Below, piece after piece: positions 13,601-26,029 of a stretch of DNA of 64,000 nucleotides (position 1 is the first letter of the stretch; every line of letters begins with the position of its first letter). The stretch is from Xiphydria camelus. Taxonomy: Eukaryota > Arthropoda > Insecta > Hymenoptera > Xiphydriidae. The notes below the pieces were generated by a model. That model was not told the origin of the DNA and searched no databases. It saw nothing but the letters and a program-made list of their open reading frames with translations. The stretch is taken from the NCBI GenBank assembly GCA_963678675.1, contig OY783193.1, forward strand, positions 999,501-1,063,500, written 5' to 3'. The position numbers were made by a program, and so were the translations under genes.

Positions 13601-15633
13601 TGGCTTACCTTGGGGACTGACAGAGGGGAGGGAAGGACCTATATCTAACGAGGAGCGTCGGTTCGTTAAAGGAAAAAAGTTTCGCAAAATTCGAGACGAC
13701 ACTTGCATCACGGGAATAATAAAACGCGTCGTTCTATCGTAAACTTCCGCCCGAGGATCACGGATGTGAAACAATGGGAGAAAAACGTTCGTCATCGCGT
13801 CACATGCTTTTAGATATCCATCGAAAATGAACCGGTTCTCGGTGCTTCTTAAAAAAAAAACACCCGAAGAAATCCAGCGCAGACCATATCGCACCTCGTG
13901 ACGAGCATCAAAGTCGAGCGTCCTGCTGCGCTATCAACATCCAGATAAGTATCGATCTTTCGTAAAAACATTTTATTGCCGAGGGAACAGTTTATTCGCA
14001 ATGATAATGACTAATGAACGAACGCGTATTCAACGTCCCTCGTTGGAATTGTACCGCGAGGGGAATGAATACCTTTATCTATTTTTGAAAAGCCGGAGGA
14101 ACGCGCGCGTGTTCAAGGGGTTGAAATGGAAAGGTATAAGGGGGATCCTTCGATAAATTTTTCAAAAATTCGTAGATAATTCCGGGGAAGAATTTTGCAC
14201 GGCCTGGACATTTCCATATTCGGACTACTATAAAAATAATGCAACAAAAATGCGCCACGAGACACCGGGGATTTCGTATCGAGAAAGTCAGCCCGCCCGC
14301 TATCTACTCGTATATACTCAATGACAATTTCCAGGTAGACGAGAGATCACGCTCGAAACGTATTTCGTATCACGAGGAATTGTCGTGTTAAATGAGCCCC
14401 GTGCGACGAGTTCGAGAGATTAGTGCCCGCTATTGAGCGAGATAAGACGATAATCAAACGACTTTATGTATCTAAGGACGATTCGTTATCGACAATTGAG
14501 TTAAACGTATCGATATAAATAATGCTATTGAATTACGAGTGGATTAGTAAATCGCTAAATATCTGTACGCGTATATATCACAAAAAAAGTACAGCATGAG
14601 AAAAAATTGCTGCCAATTGCAAATATATCGGTACGAGAGCCTCACCTTAAGATTCACCAGATGACTTAAGACCTTTAATTGGAGCCACAGGCGTGCCTGT
14701 ACCTACACTTTCATTGCAATCGACAGGTTTTCAAGGTGGACCTTGGAAAAAGCGGAATTTTTACATATTACATGCGGAACGATCGCGCACGCATTAAGGC
14801 GGTCTCGTGATACATCGTTATACGACACATCCTTCATTCTCGCTTGACCTTTCGTCGCACGGCAGTCTCGTGACTTCTCGATCGGTGTGTGCGTACCTAC
14901 ACAGGCACAGTAGCCCACTTCCCCGAAATTCTATGTGCCTACGAGAATCGAGTGTAATGGGGTTATCTATGGCGCGTTTGATGGGAGAAAAACAATCGCG
15001 TTCGATGGTTCCTCCTATTTCGACGGCTCGTTACGACGATGAATTCCCATTCCGACGTCATCCGCCGGTGTAACGGCTAACGAACTTTTGACAGCCTTAA
15101 GACTATGTGTACACGGTCTTAAAATAGATCTCCCCCGAGCACCGAGCACCCCGTGTCTAACCCGGTTGCCTGGTCGCAGGGGTGGTTACGCGCAAACAAC
15201 CGTGGGGCAGTCGGGATTGGCTTACAGTCATGAGGCAACTGACTTACTATCGCGTGTCCAATGGCCCACGCGATATTTCTATCCAACAGTCGAATTGATT
15301 CCTCCGGTACCGCCTGCGGTGCGATAGACGAAAGACCATTTCAATTAACTCAGAAGCCACGTAAGCCGGTCAAGCGATCGCCGCGTCGCATAACGAGTCA
15401 ATCACGCCCGGGCAATGGTTTCGTTAGGTGCGTACTTCGGGCGATATTGCGTATGCTGCTGCGGAGTCGGTCCAAACAAATAAACTCGTCGTAAGCAAGG
15501 TCGTTGGTCGCGAATTGCGCGATCGATCGAAGTGCGAAAGAATATGTAAGATAGGATGATCGAGCGATAGGTTCCCAAAATACCGATTTTTTTTTAAATT
15601 TGAAAGGGTTATTGTCGACTGCGCCGAGAAATT
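7645..15633. other. Long intergenic stretch without a supported gene
   Basis: Eight kilobases, CpG-containing and locally GC-rich from about 10 kb on. Several frames of 60-259 codons exist, the longest on the minus strand at 11846-12625. Their composition is Arg/Ser-rich, as expected from translating CpG-rich non-coding DNA, and none has recognisable domains. An isolated strong donor (minus strand, AAG|GTAAGC near 13604) and a small frame bounded by AG and GT near 14645-14700 (minus) were seen but cannot be tied to a gene. I see no RNA gene. Confidence 0.5.
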
Positions 15634-15742
15634 TGGCTGAGCGGTTCGGGTAGTTACTACTGGCGGTCTGCCACCGGCCGCGCAGTAGTACGTCGGTTTC
15701 ATCGGAGAGACTCGGCTGAGCGTTTCGGGTAGTTACTACTTA
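15634..15742 (+). repeat. Direct repeat of ~27 bp upstream of a TATA promoter
   Basis: GGCTGAGCGGTTCGGGTAGT plus TACTACT at about 15636-15661 recurs at about 15713-15740 with one main substitution, 77 bp downstream. The core GTAGTTACTAC is close to a dyad, and GATAACTACC follows near 15766 in the other orientation. The pair lies 300-400 bp upstream of a TATA/Inr core promoter, so clustered binding sites for one regulator are a reasonable guess. Confidence 0.6.
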
Positions 15743-16032
15743 CGCGGTACGGTGACCCGCACAGTGATAACTACCGGTGGAGACGGACGACTCTAAAAAT
15801 GTCTCGGAGAGCATAATTCGCTTTGATGTGGGAATCTTAATAGATTTAGATAAAAACAGAGCAATGAAAGAGACTGAGAAACCTTATCAAATGTACGGAA
15901 GAAGGGACAGACTCGACGAGAGATTCTGTGGGTACTTCCTCGGATACTATCATATCGGATAAGCCGGCGCAGCGGGCTTGCGGAACGCCCTCCCACCCGG
16001 CGCCTCCGACTAAAAATCAGTTTATATATGTA

Positions 16033-16073
16033 TATATAAAGCTCCGAGCGTCCGGCGCGGTGAGTACATTCGC
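16033..16073 (+). promoter_or_regulatory. Candidate TATA/Inr core promoter
   Basis: TATATAAA at 16033-16040 is followed 33 bases later by ACATTC (A at 16068), which matches the arthropod initiator TCAKTY at five of six positions. The spacing is that of a standard TATA-Inr promoter. The region between and after is GC-rich. Which gene it serves is unknown; the next plus-strand gene is the Tret1-like transporter 3.1 kb downstream. Confidence 0.45.
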
Positions 16074-16531
16074 TCCGCCGTTGCTCGGCGCGAAACACGC
16101 GCAACACGACTTTCGCGACGCGTCCGGAGTTCCGAAGAAGTCGAGTGATTGATATAGAGTATCGAAAGACGGTTGGATCGGGCGCGACATTACAAAAGAA
16201 ACGCACGACACCGAGTACCAACACAGATGAATTCACGGGACGAAGAAGAGGCTGACGGGGTTTTACGCGAGCGGACGAAACATTACGGAATACCGGTGAC
16301 TTGGGGAAATTCGGCGGAGAGTTTTGGCGAGATTTTTTATTTCAATTGCGCGCCGTTCCGTTTCTCCTGAAGCGCGAGAGTTCATTCCGGGCGGTTCGGG
16401 TCGCTTCGAATCGCGTCTCGACTCTGCGGTTGCGCGCTTAAGAGCGAGCACCGACCGAAGTCGCTGTGATCTGCAAATCTGTGATATTATCGAGAAAAAT
16501 AGGGACATCGATTTTCGAACGACATGGCGGA
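16068..16531 (+). other. Candidate first exon, mostly untranslated
   Basis: From the predicted start site the sequence runs to a good donor (GTGAGTATA at 16532) just after ATGGCGGA (ATG at 16524). It could be a 5' exon whose ATG opens the coding sequence, or an untranslated exon carrying a short upstream frame. I tested three AG sites just before the Tret1 coding exon as splice partners: each joined frame stops within a few codons. If this exon belongs to Tret1, it is therefore 5' UTR. Confidence 0.3.
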
Positions 16532-19216
16532 GTGAGTATATGACGCAAGATTTTTTCTAATTACGCAGCACACGCACGCGAGAGTATTTCTAAAGGCCTT
16601 TACATCGGTGTAAACATATTCGTAGCACCTTTTAGAGCATTTTTTACATACTGACAGTCGTTCGTTTCAATGAACCAGTCGTAGTCGCGCTGTATGCGTT
16701 CGCGCGAATGAAAAACAGTCGGCGTATGGATATCCGGGAAGAGATAAACGCCACCGCAAATACGCGCGCGTTTCGCGATACACCTAGATACGCGTTAAAC
16801 GGGACAATCAAATTATTTCCACTGGCAACCACTTTTCTGCAATAATATTATAAATTGACGACAATGCGTCAAAATGTAATTACAAGGCGTGCTGTAAGAT
16901 TGTGCATTGTTATCGGCCCGCGCTAACCGTCGCTACTTCATTCCAACACGTCCAAGTGTTTTATTAGTTGCCGATGCATCATCGTTGAAAATAAAAGTTC
17001 CATACCCCGTTGGCGCGATTGAATGCATTTTGCAAACTTTCAAGCCATTCCGTACTCCCGAATATTACGAGAAGATCGTTTTACGATCGACCGGACTATC
17101 CCGTCGATCGACAATTGCCGTAATATTATTTGCGCCTCGTTAGTTGCGCCGCATTAATGCCAGCTCATTCGCGCAGCCTATACACGCCGGTAACGTTAAA
17201 GACTATTTACTATTGCATGATGTAATTAGTCTATTAATGTATACGATTGCGTAGATCGACGACTGCACAGTGGCGGACAATATCGTTTGTGTACTTGAAC
17301 CTCTGCGATCGTTCGGTTCGAGTTCCGACCATGTTGAAAATAATCCCGCTCGTTTGGCGTGCCAACATTTACGAGTACGGATCTCACTAACGACGCGTGA
17401 TCACCTCTTTATACGCCCAAAGTCCATCCTCGACCGTGAGTTTATTTTAGCCCCTCTCTTCGCGACCTGTGATTTTCCCTGCAAAACAGACGAATCGGCG
17501 CGCGTGCACGAAGCATCCACTCGACGGAAAATAAAGTTTAGGATTTACGACGGTAAACTTGACCTATTCTCCGCCGGTCTCTTCCGCTTCATCGTCCCTG
17601 CACCGATAAATTAATCGATCCGATATTAATAGCCAATCGGCGATACGATAGCCACGCAAAGGATTTACCACCCTCTCTCTCGGTGTGGAGGAGTCGAGTG
17701 GAAGACTTCGAGTGACATCATAGCCGCGCAGACGCGTATTGATGCGAATGTTCAAATTGGCGATGCTGACCTGCGTGACAAATCGCGCTGTTTTGTAAAT
17801 ATTTTCGAAACGCTAAAAATAGCGGAGACAGATGTGCGGATATCGTTGTCGATTCTCGAAGGAAAACACGAGAGTGTAGACATTTCGGCGTCAACTCCGA
17901 CATTTTATGCCGAGAGCAGATAACGCGAGATAAGACGCGACGCGGAATTCGACGCTCGAGGGAGGAAGAACCCGGAGAAATATGCGAGTGACATGTGGAA
18001 ATGAGAGAAACGAAGCGGGCTCCGGTCAGACACGTCGCATCGTCTTGCTGAAATTGAAACGCGCGTGCCGCGTGCTCGTCGTGGTATTTTAATGGTCCGA
18101 AGGAGGAAGGAGAAGCTATACGGGAGATACGAAGACGCGTTTGCTCTATAGCCAAGGCCGCGGAGAGCGCGTGACGAGCGTACGAGCACGTTCGGAGATT
18201 TGTTTCGTTATGAGAATACACCTTCCGCGCGAGAGCACACCTTCCCTCCCCAAAATATCGTTCCTTTATTTTTCCGCGTTGAAAAAAAGTCTGACAAAAA
18301 TGACCGTATGTGTATACTCGTGTTCGCTCGGAAAGAAGCGGAGATCGCGAGGCCAACTGCGGCGTTCGATACATGAGAAGTCGTATCGTGGAGGAAATAA
18401 AAGCAATTATTAACAATCGGAAGGCGGATGACTCAAGAGAACGGAAGCAAATACCGTCCGAACTTCTCTCGCTAATTTCTAAAAACGAGTCCTCGTGTGT
18501 ATGACAAGAGAAACGATTTCTGATAAAGCTCGCGTTAATGGTTGACTTCGAATGCAACCGTTTTCACTCTCGACAGTGGAGATCCTTAATTTCCTTCTCG
18601 TCGAGATCCAATTGAATGTGACCTAACTCAAACGATGATTATTATCGACGCGGAAACGCGTAACGCTTGGACTCATATAGAAAAGCAACAAGTTGTCAAC
18701 GCGTCTCCCGTCTTTCTCTATTGGTCGTACAGCACGCCTTGAAAATAGGCATCGCGGTAATTAGAATCGTAACGAACACGTTTCGCTCATGGGAAGCACA
18801 ATTACTAGTCAGCGCGAGAACGATTCAAATATGTATATGCAAATTATATTAGTTTTTTGATTACTAAATTTACGCATCACCTTGGAGGTACACGCGTGGC
18901 GCGAAGTTGATACAATTAACATGCGCGTCAAGACTATAAAATTCGAATATTTTCGAGCGATTCGATCTGTTTGACTAGACGTTCCGACAAATAGAATCAA
19001 GCTTCAAACGGCACACACATGCACTGTGTTTACATGACTATGAAACGTTCAGATAACCACGACAGCCGTAGGCTGTTCAGTTAGTTTATCTCTTAGCGAT
19101 GTACGGTCTTAGTTGAGACGTTTAGGGACGAATGAGCAAGCAAGAATTCCCGATGAATCTTTCCGCGGTTATTTTTGATTGACCGACGAGAATAGAATTA
19201 ATTGCCGGTATATGAA
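16532..19216. other. Intergenic or first intron; proximal Tret1 promoter candidate
   Basis: No gene seen. A 279-codon minus frame at 17718-18557 is CpG-rich and featureless and is judged spurious. TCAGTT at 19077-19082 is a perfect initiator match and GGTCTT lies about 27 bases downstream, close to the DPE position. This would be a TATA-less start site 138 bases before the Tret1 ATG, possibly an alternative to the TATA promoter at 16 kb. Confidence 0.35.
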
Positions 19217-21031
19217 ATGCGTTATCCCACATTACGCTTAATAGAAGAAGAATTACGAACCCCTGTGCTAAAGTTTGCCGGTTCTCCTTCCAGTAGAAAA
19301 TTCGAGTCCGATAATCCGGAGAAGACGTCTCTGGTAAATACATCGTCGCAGCCGGTTCAACTCGTGTCGCTCCTGGAGAAGGAGAAGGCGGCATTGGCTA
19401 ACAACAATATCGATGCCGAGGGTGGCAAAAAGGCCAGGGGTAGCGCCGTGAGGCAAGTGTTGGCGGCGTTCGTCGCGCAGTTGGGCACCATCAACACCGG
19501 TTTGGTCTTCGGCTTCTCCGCCATCGCCATACCCCAATTGCAGTCTGCCAATAGCACCTTGACTATCGACGAAACGGAGAAGTCATGGATCGGTATGATT
19601 ATTTTTCGCACTATCTTCATCGTAGTATAGATCTCTTCAAAGGCTTCGCTTTCCATTAAAACTCGATCCTTTCGGTCAGTCGAAATCTTCTTCCGATATA
19701 TCATCGTCAAGGTTTTCATTACCGATTTCTTCTTTGCAGCAAGTATGTCGGCCATCGGCACTCCTATCGGCTGTCTGGTGTCTGGCTATTTGATGGATGT
19801 GATAGGAAGAAAGCAGACTCTCATTATAACGGAAGTACCAGCTTTACTCGGCTGGATACTCATAGCGTTCGCGACGGACGTCCGGATGATCTACGCGGGC
19901 CGCTTCTTCACGGGTCTAGGATCGGGCATGGTGGGTGCCCCTGCTCGAGTCTACACCGGAGAGGTGACTCAACCCCATCTCCGAGGAATGCTGACGGCCC
20001 TGGCCAGCGTAGGCGTCAGTACGGGAGTCCTCATTGAGTACGCGCTGGGTGCCCAGCTCAATTGGAACATAGTCGCCGCGATCAGCGCGATCATACCACT
20101 AGCATCGCTCGTCCTCATGTTCTTCTTCCCGGAATCCCCGTCTTACTTGATCTCGCGGAAACGGCCCGAGGAAGCGCGAAGCGCCTTGCAGAAGTTCCGT
20201 GGGAGCACGTACAATTTGAACAAAGAGCTCGACAACCTCGTAAACTTCTCCAACAAGAACAACCTCAAGCGTCTCACGGGACCAGGCGAGATTTTCAGCG
20301 CAATCATCAAGCCGAACGCGCTGAAGCCATTCATCCTGCTGTTCCTCTACTTCCTCATCTACCAGTGGTCCGGTACGAACGCCTTGACCTTCTACGCGGT
20401 GGATATTTTCAACGAGTCCGGCGCAAAGATGAACAAATATTTGGCGGCAGTGATCCTCGGAGTCGTTAGACTTGCCTCGACGATAGTGGCCTGCGTGCTC
20501 TGCCGACGATGCGGCCGACGACCGCTGACCATGGTCTCTTCCGTGGGTTGCGGCCTTTCCATGTTGGGTCTCGGCGTTTATATGTGGCTCAAGGATTACT
20601 GGATCAGTCACGATATAGAGCTCATGTGGACTTGGGTGCCCGTCTTCTGCATCTTCGCCTACACCATCACCTGCACTCTGGGTTTTCTCGTGATACCTTG
20701 GGTGATGATCGGCGAGGTATATCCGGTGCAAGTTCGCGGTATCATCGGTGGCATGACCACCATGTCGGCGCACATCTTCGTCTTCATGGTCGTCAAGACC
20801 TTTCCTATGCTGTCCGATAGCATCACCCCGCACGGCACTTTTCTCCTGTACGGTTGCATCTCTCTCTTCGGTACGCTGTACTTCTACATCTGCCTACCGG
20901 AGACAAAGGGCAAATCACTGCAGGAGATCGAGGATTACTTTTCGGGAAGGAGCAATTCCCTGAAGACCGGAAGACTCGGTAGAAAGCCGAGGGTGCTGGA
21001 GGTCAAGAAAGGGCAGGTATTACCTTCTTGA
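19217..21031 (+). CDS. Tret1: Facilitated trehalose / sugar transporter (Tret1-like, MFS)
   Basis: Two exons, 19217-19592 and 19740-21031 (joined in phase 1, reading WI|A-SMSAIGTP), encode 555 residues. This is a 12-helix sugar porter of the Major Facilitator Superfamily. After a hydrophilic N-terminus of about 90 residues come helix 1 (VRQVLAAFVAQLGTINTG), GRK at 148-150 in the loop after helix 2, PESPSYL near 256 closing the N-terminal half, an ISGVNAL-like loop in the variant form QWSGTNAL, and the C-terminal PETKGKSLQEIE signature near 512. In insects this family moves trehalose or glucose across plasma membranes by facilitated diffusion; the substrate here is inferred. The only intron is 147 bp. 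The ATG chosen is the first in frame, since TAA lies at 19199. The paralogue (Tret1-1, Tret1-2 or another) is not resolved. Confidence 0.9.
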
Positions 21032-22485
21032 TGCGTGTCGATGGAAACTGCTCCAAAAACGGACTCCTCTCTAGGACAATTAATTACTATCAAGTCTCTT
21101 TATGAGAGGTGAAAGAATCTCTCTCGCTTCTCTCTCTTTCCTCTGTATGTACAGGCTATGAATCCGAGCCGAATCAACGACTTATTTTTTAAGTTCGAAC
21201 CTCGAGAATTAAGTATTACGCGAGAAGACGAGAAAGGGCATTCGCAGATCGATCCTAAATTGATCAATTTAAAAATATCATACGGAGTACAAAGTGTCGA
21301 TGCTCCGATGCTGCTACATAAATTTGTATAGAAGAAACATTTAGTTAGGATAATGGAATACAACCAAAAATCGGGGCGAGCGTGCTGAATACTGACTGCC
21401 GCTGAAGATGGGCACTCTGATTTATGTATTTCTGAAAGCATGGCGTGTAAACTGTAAAGAAATCGGAACACCGAATATTATAGCGACGTCTCACGGTTTG
21501 AAGCGATGACCACGAGAAAAAGCATCTGCTCGAGGGCTCGCCGAGTATACAAAATACATAAATAAGACAAGAAGCAGAGGTCGTTTAATTTATTTTATAT
21601 CATGGTATTATAACTTGATATTTATATATCGCAAAGTAGGCATTTTGCGTAGTGATAAGGCGTCTATTAAGACTTTGGAGACGGAGAAACGATGTATAGG
21701 GTCACAATTTACAGTAATTTTCGATCGTGTAAATATACATATATTTCATAACTTGTTACGTGTGATGTGTTAACGGAAAGGAGTTTAATGTTGAAGGAAA
21801 TGATACTCATTACAAGTCGAGCGAAGGAGGAGCGTCTTTGATATGCCAAGACGTCCCGTTTCTACGGAGATGCCATTCAATTATTACCACCATAACATCA
21901 CGATTTAAAAATGGATAACGAATGCGTACTTGCGCAGCGTTCATCTCAAATTCACGTGACGTTCACAGACTCCAGTTTTGCGTACAAAATGCTTACCAGG
22001 TACGCAAGTATACGCTATATTGGATTCTAGACTACGCTGTTAATTAGGAGTATATCAGTAACGTTTACTCCAGGCTATTCACTGTTGGTATAATTTGGAG
22101 TTTACCACAAAATATTCTCCTATGGACAACATGCTTGAGAGGATAAATAGGCAAAGATTATAGCCTGTGATGAAATCAAATTATTAAACACATAGATATT
22201 AAGGAGCTGTACATAAAAGATTAAGTGTGAATGCACGAGTGACTTATTTTTGTAAAAAAGAAGAGAAAGAAATACAAAAGACCCACGTAAATAAATATTT
22301 TATTTCCCAAACTCTTTATGTTGGCTTTTTTCATTCAACCTCATTACGAGTAAGATGAATTGCTTTCAGCCTATTTCCTGCTACAGTAAATGAACGTATT
22401 TTGAAGGAAAAATACAAATCATACATTCTACATTTCTTCTTTATTTCTTCATTACAAAATTCTTCATTTGTATTATATAATTTTT
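21032..22485. other. Shared 3' region between convergent Tret1-like and mS38 genes
   Basis: AT-rich, no coding frame of note. It holds the 3' UTRs of the two convergent genes. AATAAA at 22290-22295 (plus) and TTTATT at 22299-22304 (AATAAA on minus) stand almost back to back, which would give Tret1 a 3' UTR near 1.3 kb and mS38 one near 190 bases. An imperfect inverted repeat (TAGGAG... / ...CTCCTA) spans about 22046-22128. Confidence 0.5.
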
Positions 22486-23443
22486 TTACCGAGTTCTCAA
22501 TCTTGGTCGATTCATCCATTTCTCTCTTCTCTGTCTTTTCTCCTCCATTAATTGCTTGATAAGAGTCTCAGACGCTTTATGACCCATCCACCGTGTCGGT
22601 AAAGGGACTCTATCGAGCTCCTTGAGCCTGCTAGCGACGTACTCCTTGGCATCGAATTTCTCAGCACTTGCTATTTGTGCGAGTAGCTCCGCCTGAAACG
22701 CCTTTTCCTTCAGCATCTCGCGCTTTTGCTTTTTCTTGCGATTCACGAATTTTAGTTTCTTGCGGCGTTTTCTCAATTTATGCTTCTTCATCTTCTTTCG
22801 CCTGATTATGATCATTCTGACCGCTTGCTTCTCGAGCACATTCTCACTAGCAGGTAGTTCTATTGATTTGTCCGGTACCACATTGTTCTCAATTTGCAAG
22901 ATCTTTCGCGGATCGTCAATTCGTAGATTATTGACAAATGGTAATTCGACGATGTTCTTACGACCATAACCACTTGTCGGAAAATTAAGATCAACCCTGA
23001 TACTCGCTGGAGAAAAAGCGATACGAGTTTCGAGGACTATATTTGACGCGAGTTGCAATCTCGGCTCAAGGGGTACAAAACCATTTCTTTCAACTTTCCC
23101 CGTAGACGGTAGTGTATGGTATCCCAATGCAGAAAGACGAGGAATACCTTTAATTGTAATAATAATACTTATAGCACGATAATAAACTATTAAGAATAAT
23201 TTTGGCAGTAGACTGATAAACTTCCATGGTTACATCGAAGGTGTAATATATCGTCTGAATATAATTTACTGGTATAAATGTTTTGTAAATAGAGGTTATG
23301 TTATACAACTGGCGTAGAAATATATTCAATGGGAAAAAAAAAGTATGTTACTAGGTGATATATTATATAAATTTGTTAACCTTACATTTTTTAGATATGC
23401 TGAGCCTTTGTAGTATTTTGCATAAGCCAGGATTAATAGCCAT
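22486..23443 (-). CDS. AURKAIP1: Small mitoribosomal subunit protein mS38 (AURKAIP1 homologue)
   Basis: Exon 1 (23443-23386) begins at ATG and encodes MAINPGLCKILQRLSISKK. Exon 2 (23147-22486) follows in phase 1 and ends in TAA; together 239 residues. The N-terminus is short, basic and amphipathic, as expected of a mitochondrial targeting peptide. The family hallmark is the Lys/Arg block RKKMKKHKLRKRRKK at about 136-150, followed by a basic helical C-terminus ending near MGHKASETLIKQLMEEKRQR. In animals mS38 sits at the decoding end of the mitochondrial small ribosomal subunit; the human homologue is also called Aurora kinase A-interacting protein 1. The open frame alone would suggest a non-ATG start at 23127; the upstream exon and matching phase resolve this. 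The gene is convergent with Tret1. Confidence 0.85.
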
Positions 23444-23480
23444 TTTATTGACAAAACCGTCTTTCACAGCAGAGCCATAT

Positions 23481-24507
23481 TCACCATGTTCGAATAGCAG
23501 ACGACGACTGTTCAGAAAAGATGCACGCAAGTTTTAGCTGCGCAGCTGTTTCCGGTTGTAAAGCGTCTCCAAAGTGGGTGCCAGTCTTTGAAACTAAATT
23601 TAAATCTCTAATCGCCCAGACAGTTAACTTATTAGATAAATTTATCTTCAATGCTGTGGCATTGAATGGGTTTAAGGTAATGACGAAGGTTTTTGGGATA
23701 AATTCAAATGTTACGGACGCCAAGCATAAAAAATTGCGAGTTGTACCAAGTGGCATAAATAAATACAATTTACTGAAAAAAATACAAAGAATACCGTAGA
23801 GTTTAAGAGGATTATGGGCTTTCCTTATAAACTGGTACAAGAGAGGTACTGTGTGCTCCTCGACATTTTGCCAAAAATCGCGAAATATCTGGAATCGATC
23901 GCTCGATCATTCTATCTTCTGCATATTTCGTGTTGATTATGAAAAGTTCGATCATTACATCGGTATCTTGGAGAAAATACGAGATACTTAACATAGCTTA
24001 TGGTATTACTAAGCCTCGGAAGAAAAATATTGAAGTACCTTGAGAGCGTCCCACTTACAATGTATAAAATAAATGAGCCAAAAGCCCAGATTTGTACATC
24101 TACGTAAAAAGTAAACAAAAATGGCCGTCCGAAAAAGGCGCGAATGCGCCTACCTATACCTATACATTTCGTTCGTTTTCTCTCCATAAATGTAACTCGA
24201 TTCCAGAATGCGAGTCTGATACAAAATCGAAACATTACTTTTCCCGATCCTCGAAAATCCCATCGAAGCGGGATACAAATCAAATAAAATTTCCGGCAAA
24301 AGCGACGTGGCCGAATCGGATTTCAGAATAATTGTATTCGAAAAGATTTCGTATGAGATCGGGTATTAAAGAATGCGTTCATATTAGTATCAAGTAAGGA
24401 AAGAACCTGGAAAAGGAATGGCTGAGGCGAGCATCGAGGACCAGATAGCGGACGCCGGTAAAGGGAGCTGCTGCTGACTTCAATTTCAGTCTTGTTCGTT
24501 CTTGCAT
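23481..24507 (-). CDS. Doubtful two-exon gene, unrecognised
   Basis: A possible coding model: exon 24507-24407 (ATG, then MQERTRLKLKSAAAPF, donor CCAG|GTTCTT) and exon 23772-23481 (acceptor TTGTATTTTTTTCAG, ending in TGA). The phases agree and the total is 130 residues. The second exon reads like protein (KINLSNKLTVWAIRDLNL and TGTHFGDALQPE). The stop lies 38 bases upstream of the mS38 ATG on the same strand, so an upstream neighbour this close would be very tight. An open plus-strand frame (23521-23799, true ATG) overlaps the second exon, so the strand is uncertain. I do not recognise either product. The region may also be non-coding or decayed. Confidence 0.25.
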
Positions 24508-24600
24508 GAGCTTGGAATTTCACCAACGCGATTACAAGTCTACCGCGCCAATAATTATACTGTACATATATATATACTTACAATAAGTTAAACACACTAT

Positions 24601-25828
24601 GGGCCGAAACCACCAACTCTGATTAAATTGTTAATTCCCGATTAGCTTAATTTAATCATGCTCTTGCGTTCCACCAATTTTTAAACCATGATTAAAGTGA
24701 GATAATCACCGTTGAACTTAATCAGCCATTTTTGGCCGATTAGGAAACTAACCAGTGATTAACGTGGATCAACATAACCTCAAAGTCGAAGTTTCACTGC
24801 TGTGCAATACTATATCGGACATGAATTTATTTTACGACGATATTTTATCATCATCTGATGATGAAAATGGTATCGAAATTGATAGGCCACATTTAATTAA
24901 GGAACGAATTAATTATTTCCAAACTTTGGATAATTTGGATTTCATTACGCGTTTTCGGTTATCGAAAGACTTTGCTTCTGGAAGTTGTACATAATTTGCA
25001 ACACGCTACAGAAAGATAAATTACTTCTTAAATAATATATAATCTATTTTAAAATATCGCAACATTATCATATTACGTTAAAAATCGCGTAGAATTTTCT
25101 GTATCTTTACTAAATAAAGGGAGTGCACATTTCAGAAACCACGCTATAGGGCTCTAGCGTACTTCCACAAACGTAGCTTTTGTTTGTGTTACACGTGTAC
25201 ATATAGAGAATGTACATCCAAGTTTCGCCAAGAAACCCAGCTTGGTGGCGCTGCTTGTATTTACCTTTTGATAACGATTTTCCACGGAAAGAATTTATTT
25301 GAATGCTTTGAAATCCACATTCTATTATAATTGAGGCCATGTTGATTAAATCTCATAGGTAAAACACTTCAATTATTATCCAAAATAACGTGTAAACAGC
25401 GCTTATACCGCGGGCATCTGCTTAATGCTTGGTGCGTGCCACAGATGGCACTCTATCTGTTTTGTGCAGTTACCCAATCGCCCTATTGCACCCAGAGTAC
25501 AACTCCTGCTTGCTCTCCGGTATTATGCAACTGGTTCCTTTTTAAATTCTGTTGGAGATTTCGGCAGCTCACTGAGCTCGGCTTGCAGCGCATCAGTTGA
25601 TCACGTCAGGTTTTCCTCCTACTCCATTACAAGTTCCGTTGATGAACCAATCAGAATCACCATTACAACAAAACCAAAACTTATTGCGAAGAGGGTATAT
25701 GATTAGATAATCGGGGGTTAAAAATTCATGGTGGAACGAATTGTGCAGTTAATCATGATCAGAACGCCGATTAAATATAATCGTGATTAAGTAATCAAGC
25801 ATTTAATCAGAGTTGGTGGAATCGGCCC
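24601..25828 (+). mobile_element. Decayed PIF/Harbinger element
   Basis: Terminal inverted repeats GGGCCGA...CCACCAACTCTGATT at 24601 and the reverse complement ending at 25828 are flanked by TAT on both sides, a 3-bp duplication as used by PIF/Harbinger elements. Inside, on the plus strand, are pieces of a HARBI1-like transposase: an N-terminal part (24818-24985, with KERINYFQTLDNLDFITRFR) and a later part (about 25484-25560, with LLALRYYATGSFLNSVGDFG). They are separated and out of frame, and the catalytic DDE region is absent, so the element is dead by itself. It sits between mS38 and the Ack promoter. Confidence 0.85.
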
Positions 25829-26029
25829 TATGAATAAGAAACCGGAGCACGAGCAGTGCGATTCAACGCTTCAACAGCTCGACGGCTCATAAGCAAATGC
25901 AAGTGCGCGACGCACCGCTACTCGGAAGACTCATCGCGACGCCGCATGACATTGTGGGGGGAAGTGATAAGCATCAGTGGCGGCACGCTAGGTGCAGGTA
26001 CCCCGGGACAAATAACACTAAACGTACCA

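Noticed and set aside
14645..14700. Possible 51-base minus-strand microexon bounded by ACAG and GTGAGG
   Set aside because: In-frame splice borders, but no neighbouring exons to join it to.
17718..18557. 279-codon open frame on the minus strand
   Set aside because: Long but compositionally random, with overlapping open frames on both strands; no recognisable motif.
20099..20833. 244-codon minus frame inside Tret1
   Set aside because: Antisense shadow of the transporter: His/Asp/Glu-rich, typical of reading a codon-biased gene backwards.
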